From assembly GCA_022737715.1 (NCBI GenBank), contig JAIITD010000068.1, forward strand, positions 1 through 8,652: DNA of 8,652 bases, read 5' to 3'. This stretch comes from Veillonella sp. GTDB taxonomy: Bacteria > Bacillota > Negativicutes > Veillonellales > Veillonellaceae. The position numbers and the translations under genes are program-made. A model generated the notes under the pieces. It searched no databases. It was not told where the DNA came from and saw only the letters and a list, made by a program, of their open reading frames with translations. Each line of letters opens with the position of its first letter. Position 1 is the first letter of the stretch. Below, piece after piece: positions 1 through 5,775 of the stretch.

Positions 1-263
1 CCCATAGGGAATACAGTTTTGCCAAATACCTTGTTTACAAGTACGGCACCAGAACCGTAGAAGCCCAAGAGGGAGATGAATAGTTCGGACCATGCTGCAA
101 GGGCGAAGAAGCCTGTTTTGCCACCTAAGAATAGGTCTGTTGCAAGACCGAAGAATAGGAAGCAGATTAATAGCATAATAGCGAATACAACCTTGTTTGT
201 TTTCAAAGCTGCGATGGTGCCAAAGATAGAGAAGATTAAGAAGCCCACATTTAAGTCCTTCAT
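1..263 (-). pseudogene. 5'-truncated SatP/YaaH-family acetate transporter fragment
   Basis: The minus strand is open from the ATG at 263 to the left edge and encodes about 88 residues. They match the C-terminal half of GPR1/FUN34/YaaH (SatP) acetate/succinate transporters: a helix with an FGT motif (about residues 14-16) followed by LKTNK, a helix rich in Phe/Leu (27-45), a Trp-Ser-Glu helix (58-70), and the family's C-terminal signature, here GKTVFPMG. Full members are about 190-210 residues with six membrane segments and an N-terminal NPAPLGL-type motif. Here the first three helices are absent: an in-frame TAA lies at 299-297 and the DNA beyond is the start of the oppositely oriented AEC gene. 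No Shine-Dalgarno sequence precedes the ATG. The family stop should lie only a few codons beyond the window. The remaining frame is intact with well-used codons (TTC, AAC, GGT), so truncation could be recent. Family assignment is fairly sure; non-functionality is inferred. Confidence 0.7.
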
Positions 264-269
264 TTGTGA

Positions 270-296
270 TATACTACATATAAAGTATGTAGGAGG
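270..296 (+). promoter_or_regulatory. AEC gene leader: -10-like box, hairpin and ribosome binding site
   Basis: A TATACT box (270-275) lies upstream of the AEC start without a convincing -35 hexamer. It is followed by a perfect 7-bp inverted repeat, CTACATA (274-280) and TATGTAG (286-292), with a 5-base loop. The right arm runs into the AGGAGG Shine-Dalgarno sequence (291-296), which is four bases before the ATG at 301. The strong ribosome binding site decides the start codon. Whether the hairpin is transcribed depends on the true transcription start, which I cannot fix. Confidence 0.45.
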
Positions 297-300
297 TTAT

Positions 301-1299
301 ATGGTTTTTCTTACTTCATTACAAAGTATCATGCCTATCGTTTTGCTTATATCCCTAGGATATTTCCTAAAAGGGCGGGGCATGTTTAATGATACATTTA
401 GCTCGAACCTATCGCGTCTCATCATGTCCGTCATTTTGCCGGTCGGCGTATTTATGTCCGTGCTCCACAATGTGCAAACATCAGATTTGTGGGACTTGCG
501 GTATGGTCTACTCGTCGTGATGATGACCTATGTGGTATCGTACATCATCGCTTTCATTATGATGAAAATAGTGCATGTACCACGGGGGCGGCGCGGTATA
601 TTTATCAACATGGTGGTCAACGACAATTGCCTATTCATCGGCTTGCCGGTGCAAATTGCCCTATTTGGACAAGATGCGTTACCGTTTTTCTTGCTGTATT
701 ACATCGGCAACACCATATCCGTGTGGATGTTCGGCGTATTCCTCATTGAGGCCGATCCGTTACCTGCGAATGGTGCTAGCCATGGTGAAAGCTTTCGCAC
801 CTTGGTACGCAAGTTTTCTTGGAAAAAATTATTGCCACCGCCATTGTTAGGATTTTTCTTGGCCCTCGTATTCTTATATGCCCAGATTCCTTTGCCGATG
901 GTATTACATAATACGTTAAATTATATAGGGAATATGGTAACACCATTATCCTTGTTATATATTGGTATCGTATTACATGATGCGGGTCTTAAAAGCATGC
1001 GTTTAAATAAAGACTCCATTGGCGGTATCATTGGTCGTTTCGCCGTAGCACCATTTATCATGTTCTGCGTCATCTATGCTACAAAATATCTCATGGGCAT
1101 TACATTGGATCCTGTTGCGGTCGTCACATTCATCGTTCAATCCGCAGGACCGGTTATCGCTGTCTTGCCAATTGTAGCGAATGAAGCCGGTTCTGACTTG
1201 CCATTTGCCACAGGCCTTGTCACCATTAGCTCCGTATTGTTTGTATTCGTCATACCAGTCATTATGGAAATATTAACGCTGTTTGGGATTGGGATGTAA
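301..1299 (+). CDS. AEC-family transporter (auxin efflux carrier/malate permease type)
   Basis: This encodes a 332-residue integral membrane protein of the AEC family, whose bacterial members export or import organic acids such as malate; the substrate here cannot be read from sequence. About ten hydrophobic segments are visible (roughly 9-24, 37-57, 66-90, 99-122, 127-150, 178-198, 205-226, 239-265, 271-293, 300-328), in two halves of five separated by a hydrophilic loop (151-177). Family-like signatures are NDNCLFIGLPV (107-117) in the fourth segment and a Gly/Pro-rich QSAGPVIAVLP (280-290) in the ninth. The ATG at 301 is chosen because AGGAGG precedes it and the protein then begins directly with a membrane segment. 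The frame is open back to 76, but that extension is basic, lacks a ribosome binding site and is antisense to the SatP fragment. It appears monocistronic, ending at a strong terminator shared with the convergent HAD gene. Confidence 0.85.
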   Translation: MVFLTSLQSIMPIVLLISLGYFLKGRGMFNDTFSSNLSRLIMSVILPVGVFMSVLHNVQTSDLWDLRYGLLVVMMTYVVSYIIAFIMMKIVHVPRGRRGIFINMVVNDNCLFIGLPVQIALFGQDALPFFLLYYIGNTISVWMFGVFLIEADPLPANGASHGESFRTLVRKFSWKKLLPPPLLGFFLALVFLYAQIPLPMVLHNTLNYIGNMVTPLSLLYIGIVLHDAGLKSMRLNKDSIGGIIGRFAVAPFIMFCVIYATKYLMGITLDPVAVVTFIVQSAGPVIAVLPIVANEAGSDLPFATGLVTISSVLFVFVIPVIMEILTLFGIGM

Positions 1300-1312
1300 A
1301 ACGATATACTAT

Positions 1313-1358
1313 AAAACGACTAGTCACATCATATGTTTATGTTGTGACTAGTCGTTTT
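1313..1358. terminator. Bidirectional rho-independent terminator between AEC and HAD genes
   Basis: A perfect 16-bp stem joins AAAACGACTAGTCACA (1313-1328) to its complement (1343-1358) across a 14-base loop. The stem is flanked by T residues on the plus side (1355-1360) and A residues on the other (1313-1316), so it can act in both directions. The stop codon of the HAD gene (1361-1359) lies in the plus-strand T run. Confidence 0.85.
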
Positions 1359-2018
1359 TTATGCATTAAGCTCTTCGATAATCGTTACGATATCTTCTGC
1401 CTTTCGGGCAATGTGTTTGACGCCTAAATCTTTATGTAATTGTTCGTCTCTAAAGCCCCATGTAACGCCGATGCATAGTAGGCCAGAGTTTTTGGCTGTC
1501 GCTACATCTACTTCAGAGTCGCCAATGTAGATTGACTCATCTTGGGTTGAACCTAGTTCTTTTAACGCTTGTAGTACCATATCTGGTGCTGGTTTTCGTT
1601 GTAATCCTGGGCGTTCACCGATGGCTACCGGTAAACGATTACCAAAGTATTCTTTATTTAGTGGTGTAATGCCTTCTTGAATTTTGTTGGATACAATGGC
1701 AAGTTTATAGCCCTTAGCTCGTAATGTGTCTAATACGTCGAGCATACCAGGATATGGTGCGGTGTAATCCTGTAGATGTTCACCGTAATATGCTTTAAAT
1801 TCGTCGAGATAGGTATTGAACTCAGCCTCCGAAATGGAATCTGGCAGCGATTGACGCATCAAATGTGCAACGCCGTTACCCAGTGCTGCTTTCACCTCGG
1901 GAACCGACCGTTCTGGCAAATCATGAGCGCGCAATACATAATTCACCGCATTGCGTAAATCTGTTAAAGTATCTAGCAACGTGCCGTCACAATCGAATAC
2001 GATAGTTGTATATTTCAT
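1359..2018 (-). CDS. HAD-superfamily phosphatase, phosphoglycolate phosphatase-like
   Basis: This encodes a 219-residue cytoplasmic HAD subfamily-I hydrolase with the usual length and all four motifs. Motif I is DCDGTLLDT, with nucleophile Asp9 and acid/base Asp11. A helical cap with a LGNGV segment (46-50) follows. Motif II is the Ser in IVSNK (Ser110), motif III is Lys142 in RKPAPDM, and motif IV is YIGDSEVD with Asp167 and Asp171 binding magnesium. The family covers phosphoglycolate phosphatase (Gph) and pyrophosphatase PpaX; motifs alone do not separate these, so I leave the symbol blank. The ATG at 2018 is chosen because GGAGGT lies 4 bases upstream; a TTG in frame at 2030 overlaps that ribosome binding site. 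It is transcribed from its own promoter, back to back with the 2131 gene. Confidence 0.88.
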   Translation of the reverse strand: MKYTTIVFDCDGTLLDTLTDLRNAVNYVLRAHDLPERSVPEVKAALGNGVAHLMRQSLPDSISEAEFNTYLDEFKAYYGEHLQDYTAPYPGMLDVLDTLRAKGYKLAIVSNKIQEGITPLNKEYFGNRLPVAIGERPGLQRKPAPDMVLQALKELGSTQDESIYIGDSEVDVATAKNSGLLCIGVTWGFRDEQLHKDLGVKHIARKAEDIVTIIEELNA

Positions 2019-2050
2019 GGGGACCTCCAAAATCTATATAATCCTATTCC

Positions 2051-2079
2051 ATTATATGACATGAGCCGAGAATTTTAAA
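2051..2079 (-). promoter_or_regulatory. Sigma-70-type promoter of the HAD gene
   Basis: Read on the minus strand, TTTAAA (2079-2074) and TATAAT (2056-2051) are separated by exactly 17 bases. The -10 is perfect and the -35 matches TTGACA at four of six positions. Transcription would start near 2044, giving a leader of about 26 bases. The same self-complementary TTTAAA can serve as -35 for the divergent gene. Confidence 0.6.
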
Positions 2080-2124
2080 TTAGTCTATGATACAATTAGT
2101 ATACTAGTTGTAAAAATTTGGAGG
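2074..2124 (+). promoter_or_regulatory. Putative promoter and ribosome binding site of the 2131 gene
   Basis: The plus strand offers TTTAAA (2074-2079), a 17-base spacer and TAGTAT (2097-2102), each matching consensus at four of six bases; a TATACT at 2100-2105 is an alternative -10. The 10-bp palindrome TAGTATACTA (2097-2106) overlaps these boxes and could be an operator half-pair or chance. GGAGG (2120-2124) lies six bases before the ATG at 2131 and fixes the start. Confidence 0.4.
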
Positions 2125-2130
2125 ATTAGT

Positions 2131-2973
2131 ATGACTGAAATACAATCTTTATTATTGATGAAAGCCACGTTAGAATCTGCAAATCTTCATGGTGTTGAAG
2201 CCATGCTCGACGATGATTGCGAATATGTTTCTACGGGCCGAGGCATTATTGCTCGTAATAAACGTGAAAGCTTAGAATTCTTAACGGCCATGGTTGATTC
2301 CATCCAATCTGACCATGTGCCTGTAATCTGTCGTATTATGCATATTACAGAAGTATATGAAGAGGGCGCCCTATTTCATGAAGGCCGGCACGGTTTGACT
2401 GTAGCCTATGAAGAGGGGGACCAATACGCGTACATGTTGTTTGTGGATATCAATGAAGATGGCCGTATTGATCGCATCGTTTCTAGTCAAGAAAATTATG
2501 CGTTTGCATACGACGACCTTCGTTTATCCTTAGATGAAACACCATACCGTTTTCAAATTGTGCCGCACACTGTGAAAGACTGGATTGCAGCCCTCAGCAT
2601 ATGGCTTGAAACCGATAATTTTGATATCGATGATTTCTACCAATTCATTGATGAAGATACCAAGGTAGTGTTCCAAAAAGGCGATGCAGAATCTATTACA
2701 CTAGAAAATGGCCTCGATGTAGAGGACTACTTTGATCAACTCATGAATCAACACTTTGCTGCCGTACCACATATCATTCGTGATGAAGATGATAATCTTA
2801 TTTTAGTATATGGTCCTATGAGCCTTATCGTGAGCCTTAACGAACAAGGTGGATTAGCCGTAATCAGCATATACATTGATATGCGCGACGAAGAAGAATC
2901 CATTGATGAATATGGTTATATTGAAGAAGATTTAACAGAACCTGTAGAAGACGAACCTTTTACAGACTATTAA
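2131..2973 (+). CDS. Acidic cytoplasmic protein of unknown function, possible tandem NTF2-like domains
   Basis: I do not recognise this 280-residue protein. It has no signal peptide or membrane segment. Residues 1-125 have an alternating helix/strand pattern resembling SnoaL/NTF2-like folds: an N-terminal helix, LDDDCEYVS, a GIIARNKRESLEFL helix, then strands ending in DGRIDRIVS. Residues 148-250 have a comparable layout (WIAALSIWLE helix, DEDTKVVFQ strand, VEDYFDQLMN helix, closing strands), suggesting two copies of one domain. This is impression, not alignment. The last 31 residues (250-280) hold 15 Asp or Glu and probably form a disordered acidic tail. The gene stands alone, divergent from the HAD phosphatase, with a strong GGAGG site, and ends at a hairpin terminator that leads directly into the tandem repeat array. 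Real coding status is well supported by length, start signals and codon use; function is unknown. Confidence 0.8.
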   Translation: MTEIQSLLLMKATLESANLHGVEAMLDDDCEYVSTGRGIIARNKRESLEFLTAMVDSIQSDHVPVICRIMHITEVYEEGALFHEGRHGLTVAYEEGDQYAYMLFVDINEDGRIDRIVSSQENYAFAYDDLRLSLDETPYRFQIVPHTVKDWIAALSIWLETDNFDIDDFYQFIDEDTKVVFQKGDAESITLENGLDVEDYFDQLMNQHFAAVPHIIRDEDDNLILVYGPMSLIVSLNEQGGLAVISIYIDMRDEEESIDEYGYIEEDLTEPVEDEPFTDY

Positions 2974-2977
2974 TCTG

Positions 2978-3010
2978 AAAGAGATAGAACAGACCTGTTC
3001 TATCTCTTTT
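2978..3010 (+). terminator. Rho-independent terminator of the 2131 gene, in register with the repeat array
   Basis: A perfect 15-bp inverted repeat, AAAGAGATAGAACAG (2978-2992) and its complement (2995-3009), is separated by two bases and ends in TTTT. It begins five bases after the stop codon. Its core GAACAG.CCTGTTC and the following sequence to TATATAGG (3019-3026) match the repeat units to the right, so this hairpin looks like the outermost, best-preserved hairpin unit of the array. Confidence 0.85.
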
Positions 3011-3018
3011 AGTGGTCT

Positions 3019-3451
3019 TATATAGGTCGTGTTCAGAAAAAGAACAGGCGTGTACTAATTTTACAGAGGCTGTATATAGGTGTGTTCGGAAATAGAACAG
3101 GCCTGTTCTAATTTTATAGAGGCTGTATATAGGTGTGTTTGGAAAAAGAACAGGCGTGTACTAATTTTACAGAGGCTGTATATAGGTGTGTTCAGAAAAA
3201 GAACAGGCCTGTACTAATTTTACAGAAGCTGTATATAGGTGTGTTCAGAAAAAGAACAGGCCTGTACTAATTTTATAGAGGTTGTATATAGGTGTGTTCA
3301 GAAAAAGAACAGGCGTGTACTAATTTTATAGAGGCTGTATATAGGTGTGTTCAGAAATAGAACAGGCCTGTAGTAATTTTACCGAGGCTGTATATGGGTG
3401 TGTTCAGAGATAGAACAGGCCTGTACTAATTTTATATAGGCCATATATAGG
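3019..3451. repeat. Tandem array of eight ~53-bp units plus a partial ninth
   Basis: Units begin with TATATAGG (once TATATGGG) at 3019, 3073, 3126, 3179, 3232, 3285, 3338, 3391 and 3444. The period is 53 bases, with 54 in the first because of one extra base in GGTCGTG. Each unit reads TATATAGGTGTGTTC, then an A-rich stretch, then GAACAGGCCTGTAC, then TAATTTTA, then GAGGCTG. Neighbouring units differ at only a few positions (GCC or GCG, ACAG or ATAG, AAAAAG or AAATAG). Central units 4-6 are most alike; the outer ones drift and unit 9 decays after TATATAGG. The GAACAG core recurs at 3042, 3095, 3148, 3201, 3254, 3307, 3360 and 3413. The period is not a multiple of three and every unit has stop codons, so this is not coding. 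It lies between two convergent genes and inside both their terminators. There are no unique spacers, so it is not CRISPR. Confidence 0.95.
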
Positions 3452-3466
3452 CGACTTAGAAATAAT

Positions 3467-3496
3467 AATAGGCAGGAGCGAGCTCCTGCCTATTTT
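3467..3496. terminator. GC-rich rho-independent terminator of the permease operon
   Basis: A 13-bp stem, AATAGGCAGGAGC (3467-3479) with its complement (3482-3494), closes on a very short loop. On the minus strand it is followed by a T-rich stretch (complement of 3461-3468), 16 bases past the permease stop codon; the plus strand also has TTTT (3493-3496). It therefore ends the operon and blocks antisense reading from the repeat side. Confidence 0.85.
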
Positions 3497-3512
3497 GTGT
3501 ACAAATATGTAA

Positions 3513-4820
3513 TTAGATGTCTTCTTTTTCGCGGATTAGACCAGCTTTTTTCTTGCGCCAGTACCAAATGTAGAGCGGAAGAATGATGATACAGCCACCT
3601 AGTCCCCAAAGTAATTGGTTGGTTTGGGCTTGGCCTAGCATCCAAAGGGATGTAGCAATGGCGATAACTGGAACGGTGTAACCACCTGGGATTGTATAGG
3701 ATCGTTCTTTATCAGCCCATTTACGACGGAATATGATGACAGCCAAACAAGTTGGTAGGTATTGTGTAAAACGGGATACTGCACTAATAGCAGCAAGGGT
3801 TGTAAACGAACCAGACCAGGCGAGTAGCACGCTGGCAATGGCGGTGACAATTGCTGCTACATATGGTGCATTGTAGCGATTGCGTTTAGCTAAGGCACTT
3901 GGTAACATACCGTCTTCGGCCATAGATGTTGCAATACGAGGTGCGTAATAGGCTTCGGCAAAGTTAATGCCGCCCATAGAAATTAATGTCCCTGCTAGTA
4001 CAATGTACATACCGATTGGACCTACAATTACGTTGAAAGCATCTTGTACCGGTGCTTTTGTATTAGCAAGGTCTGAGCCTAAAACACCGATGGATACGGC
4101 AAGTATTGCCATATATAGGACAGATACAAGAAGCATACACATAATAATGGCACGAGGTAAATTCTTTTTAGGATTTTTCATATCCTCTGCGGCAATAGCG
4201 ATAACCTCAAATCCTGTATAAGCAAAGAAGAGAAGAACGGCTGCTTGCGCAAAGGATCCATCTACATAGGTATCTTGTGGGAATACAGGTGTAAAGTTAG
4301 CGCCGTTAATAAAGAATATACCAATAGCGATAAATAGTGCGAGAGGCACTAATTTAGAAATTGTAATCAAGTTGTTGACGAACTTAGATACGTTAACACC
4401 AAATATGTTTACGATTGTTAAGCCTACGATTAATATGAATGAAATAACGTCCTTTGCTAAATCGCCACTTAAGGCTGGGACTGCAGCACCTAGGGCTGTA
4501 GCAAAGCCAACGGCCATAGCGGCCCAAGCGATAACGGTTACAATCCATTTAAGGACGCCTACCTCGAATCCCCAAAAGTCACCTAATGCATGTTTAGCAT
4601 ATAGATAGGGGCCACCATTACGTGTGAAAAGGCTAGCCGCTTCGGCAAAGCACAATGCGATACACCCTGCAATAATTGCATCAAATAGAAGGACGCCTAA
4701 ACTGGCTGACCCAATAATGGCATAGGCCTTATTAGGTAATAGGAAAATCCCAGTACCAACGATGCCATTGATGCCGAGGAGTACGATACTCCAAAATCCG
4801 AATTTGCTTTTCTTATCCAT
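3513..4820 (-). CDS. APC-superfamily amino-acid permease
   Basis: This encodes a 435-residue inner-membrane transporter of the amino acid-polyamine-organocation superfamily, with about twelve hydrophobic segments. The substrate-binding loop of helix 1 is visible as GINGIVGTGIFLLP (16-29), with the GxGxG-like Gly22-Thr-Gly24. The conserved helix 6 and loop read FFAYTGFEVIAIAAEDMKNP (198-217), including the family Phe-Glu and KNPKKNLP. A GGPYLYAKHALG segment (69-80) is typical of helix 3. Substrate is not decidable: amino acids, polyamines and gamma-glutamyl amides are all possible. The ATG at 4820 has AAGGAGG seven bases upstream (4834-4828), lying within the last codons of the hydrolase gene. 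Stop and start overlap as TAATG, so translation is probably coupled. Cotranscription with a C26 hydrolase suggests it imports that enzyme's substrate or a related amino acid. Confidence 0.87.
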   Translation of the reverse strand: MDKKSKFGFWSIVLLGINGIVGTGIFLLPNKAYAIIGSASLGVLLFDAIIAGCIALCFAEAASLFTRNGGPYLYAKHALGDFWGFEVGVLKWIVTVIAWAAMAVGFATALGAAVPALSGDLAKDVISFILIVGLTIVNIFGVNVSKFVNNLITISKLVPLALFIAIGIFFINGANFTPVFPQDTYVDGSFAQAAVLLFFAYTGFEVIAIAAEDMKNPKKNLPRAIIMCMLLVSVLYMAILAVSIGVLGSDLANTKAPVQDAFNVIVGPIGMYIVLAGTLISMGGINFAEAYYAPRIATSMAEDGMLPSALAKRNRYNAPYVAAIVTAIASVLLAWSGSFTTLAAISAVSRFTQYLPTCLAVIIFRRKWADKERSYTIPGGYTVPVIAIATSLWMLGQAQTNQLLWGLGGCIIILPLYIWYWRKKKAGLIREKEDI

Positions 4821-5554
4821 TAGTTAGCCTCCTTAGTAGCATCGACGAAGGCTTTAAATAATGCTTTAGCATGGACATCTTTCACATGCATCATTTCAGG
4901 ATGGAATTGAGTAGCCACAAACCATGGACGACTTGTATCCTCTAATGCCTCTACAGTACCATCCTTAGCACGGCCTGTAACAACTAAGCTTTCACCAATA
5001 TTACGGCACGTTTGATGATGGTGAGAATTTGTAATCCACGACGTAGTGCCGATGATTTGAGCTAATTTAGAATCGGGTTCAATTTCTACCGTATGCGTAG
5101 GTAATGACGGCGTTTGATTTTGGCTGTGCTTAATCGTGCAATTTTCATCATATGGTAAATCTTGGTATAAGGAACCACCACGATAGACATTCACGATTTG
5201 GCAACCGCGGCAGATGGCGAATACGGGAATATTTCGTTCCTCTGCTGCTGCAAGCAACGCGAAATCAAATTGATCGCGCTCAGGGAATACATCGCCAATG
5301 CCTCGTAATGGTTCTTCGCCATAATTGAGCGGATATACATCATGCCCACCTGTAAGGAGGAGGCCATCAACGATATCGATGGTTTCCTTTGCTTGCTCTA
5401 AATTTTCTGTAAAAGGAATAATAATAGGAATGCCGCCAGCTTCTTCGATGGAGCGGACATAATCCTGATTCACATAAGAACGGATTAAATCGACATAAGC
5501 GCCACTGTTATCGCGTAGCGTATTGCCGGAAATTCCAATTAATGGTTTTTTCAT
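4820..5554 (-). CDS. Gamma-glutamyl hydrolase, peptidase C26/PuuD-like class-I glutamine amidotransferase
   Basis: This encodes a 244-residue cytoplasmic hydrolase with the class-I glutamine amidotransferase fold, in the subgroup of gamma-glutamyl-GABA hydrolase PuuD. The triad is visible: nucleophile Cys115 in AICRGCQIVNV, and His218 with Glu220 in TQFHPE. The oxyanion region is TGGHDVYPLNYGE (68-80), and the family NSHHHQ motif is at 176-181. The residue after CRG is Cys118, where I would expect His or a hydrophobic residue; this should not prevent catalysis. The length is normal. PuuD releases GABA from gamma-glutamyl-GABA in putrescine breakdown, but the partner genes PuuA, PuuB and PuuC are not beside it, so the true substrate may be another gamma-glutamyl amide. 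GAGGTGAT (5565-5558) precedes the ATG. It is the first gene of a two-gene operon with the APC permease, behind an inverted-repeat operator candidate. Confidence 0.88.
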   Translation of the reverse strand: MKKPLIGISGNTLRDNSGAYVDLIRSYVNQDYVRSIEEAGGIPIIIPFTENLEQAKETIDIVDGLLLTGGHDVYPLNYGEEPLRGIGDVFPERDQFDFALLAAAEERNIPVFAICRGCQIVNVYRGGSLYQDLPYDENCTIKHSQNQTPSLPTHTVEIEPDSKLAQIIGTTSWITNSHHHQTCRNIGESLVVTGRAKDGTVEALEDTSRPWFVATQFHPEMMHVKDVHAKALFKAFVDATKEAN

Positions 5555-5575
5555 AACATCACCTCAATGTGTAAA

Positions 5576-5598
5576 ATACTGTACATTAAGTACAGTAT
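5576..5598. promoter_or_regulatory. Inverted-repeat operator candidate in the hydrolase/permease promoter
   Basis: ATACTGTAC (5576-5584) and its exact complement GTACAGTAT (5590-5598) flank a five-base ATTAA spacer, 21 bases upstream of the hydrolase ATG. On the minus strand a TATACT -10-like box (5599-5594) overlaps the right arm, so a bound repressor would block the promoter; I find no good -35. Alternatively it is a hairpin in the leader. The cognate regulator is not encoded in this window. Confidence 0.45.
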
Positions 5599-5707
5599 AA
5601 TTATAATTCATTTTCCTAAAATATACTATAACATATTACGCAAGTAGGAATTGCGTTTATGTAAATATGTTTTGTGCTAGGAGATTCTAAAATAAATTTA
5701 TGAAAAA

Positions 5708-5736
5708 TTGATAAAAAATTAATATTTAGGTATAAT
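5708..5736 (+). promoter_or_regulatory. Near-consensus sigma-70 promoter of the exported-protein gene
   Basis: TTGATA (5708-5713) and a perfect TATAAT (5731-5736) are separated by the ideal 17 bases in an A/T-rich setting. Transcription should start near 5743, giving a leader of about 33 bases before the ATG at 5776. This is the best promoter in the window and suggests substantial constitutive expression. Confidence 0.8.
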
Positions 5737-5775
5737 GAGTGTTAGCTTGTAGAGTATAAATTGAGGAGAGAATGT

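Noticed and set aside
76..300. A 75-codon N-terminal extension of the AEC reading frame.
   Set aside because: It has no ribosome binding site, is basic and unlike the family, and lies antisense to the SatP fragment; the ATG at 301 has AGGAGG.
2018..2030. TTG start giving a four-residue longer HAD protein.
   Set aside because: The TTG overlaps the GGAGGT ribosome binding site that serves the ATG at 2018, and motif I sits at its usual position from that ATG.
3093..3110. LexA-type SOS boxes, suggested by GAAC...GTTC and by CTGTATATA in each unit.
   Set aside because: GAAC and GTTC are six bases apart rather than the four of the Bacillus box, most units lack GTTC, and CTGTATATA has no ACAG partner at the right distance; no SOS gene is adjacent.
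3019..3451. CRISPR array.
   Set aside because: The whole 53-bp unit repeats; there are no unique spacers between short repeats and no cas genes.
3019..3451. Integron attC sites.
   Set aside because: There are no cassettes between repeats, no integrase gene and no GTTRRRY/RYYYAAC arrangement that I can see.
3503..3515. The 11-base string TAATTACATAT starting at the stop codon of the permease also begins at the stop codon of the flippase.
   Set aside because: It is A/T-rich and short, and the two genes are otherwise unrelated; probably coincidence.
5638..5656. Inverted repeat ACGCAA...TTGCGT in the divergent intergenic region.
   Set aside because: It has only six base pairs, is not placed against a clear promoter element and is easily explained by chance.
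5761..5775. TTG start giving a five-residue longer exported protein.
   Set aside because: The added residues would come from the ribosome binding site itself; from the ATG at 5776 a standard signal peptide follows.
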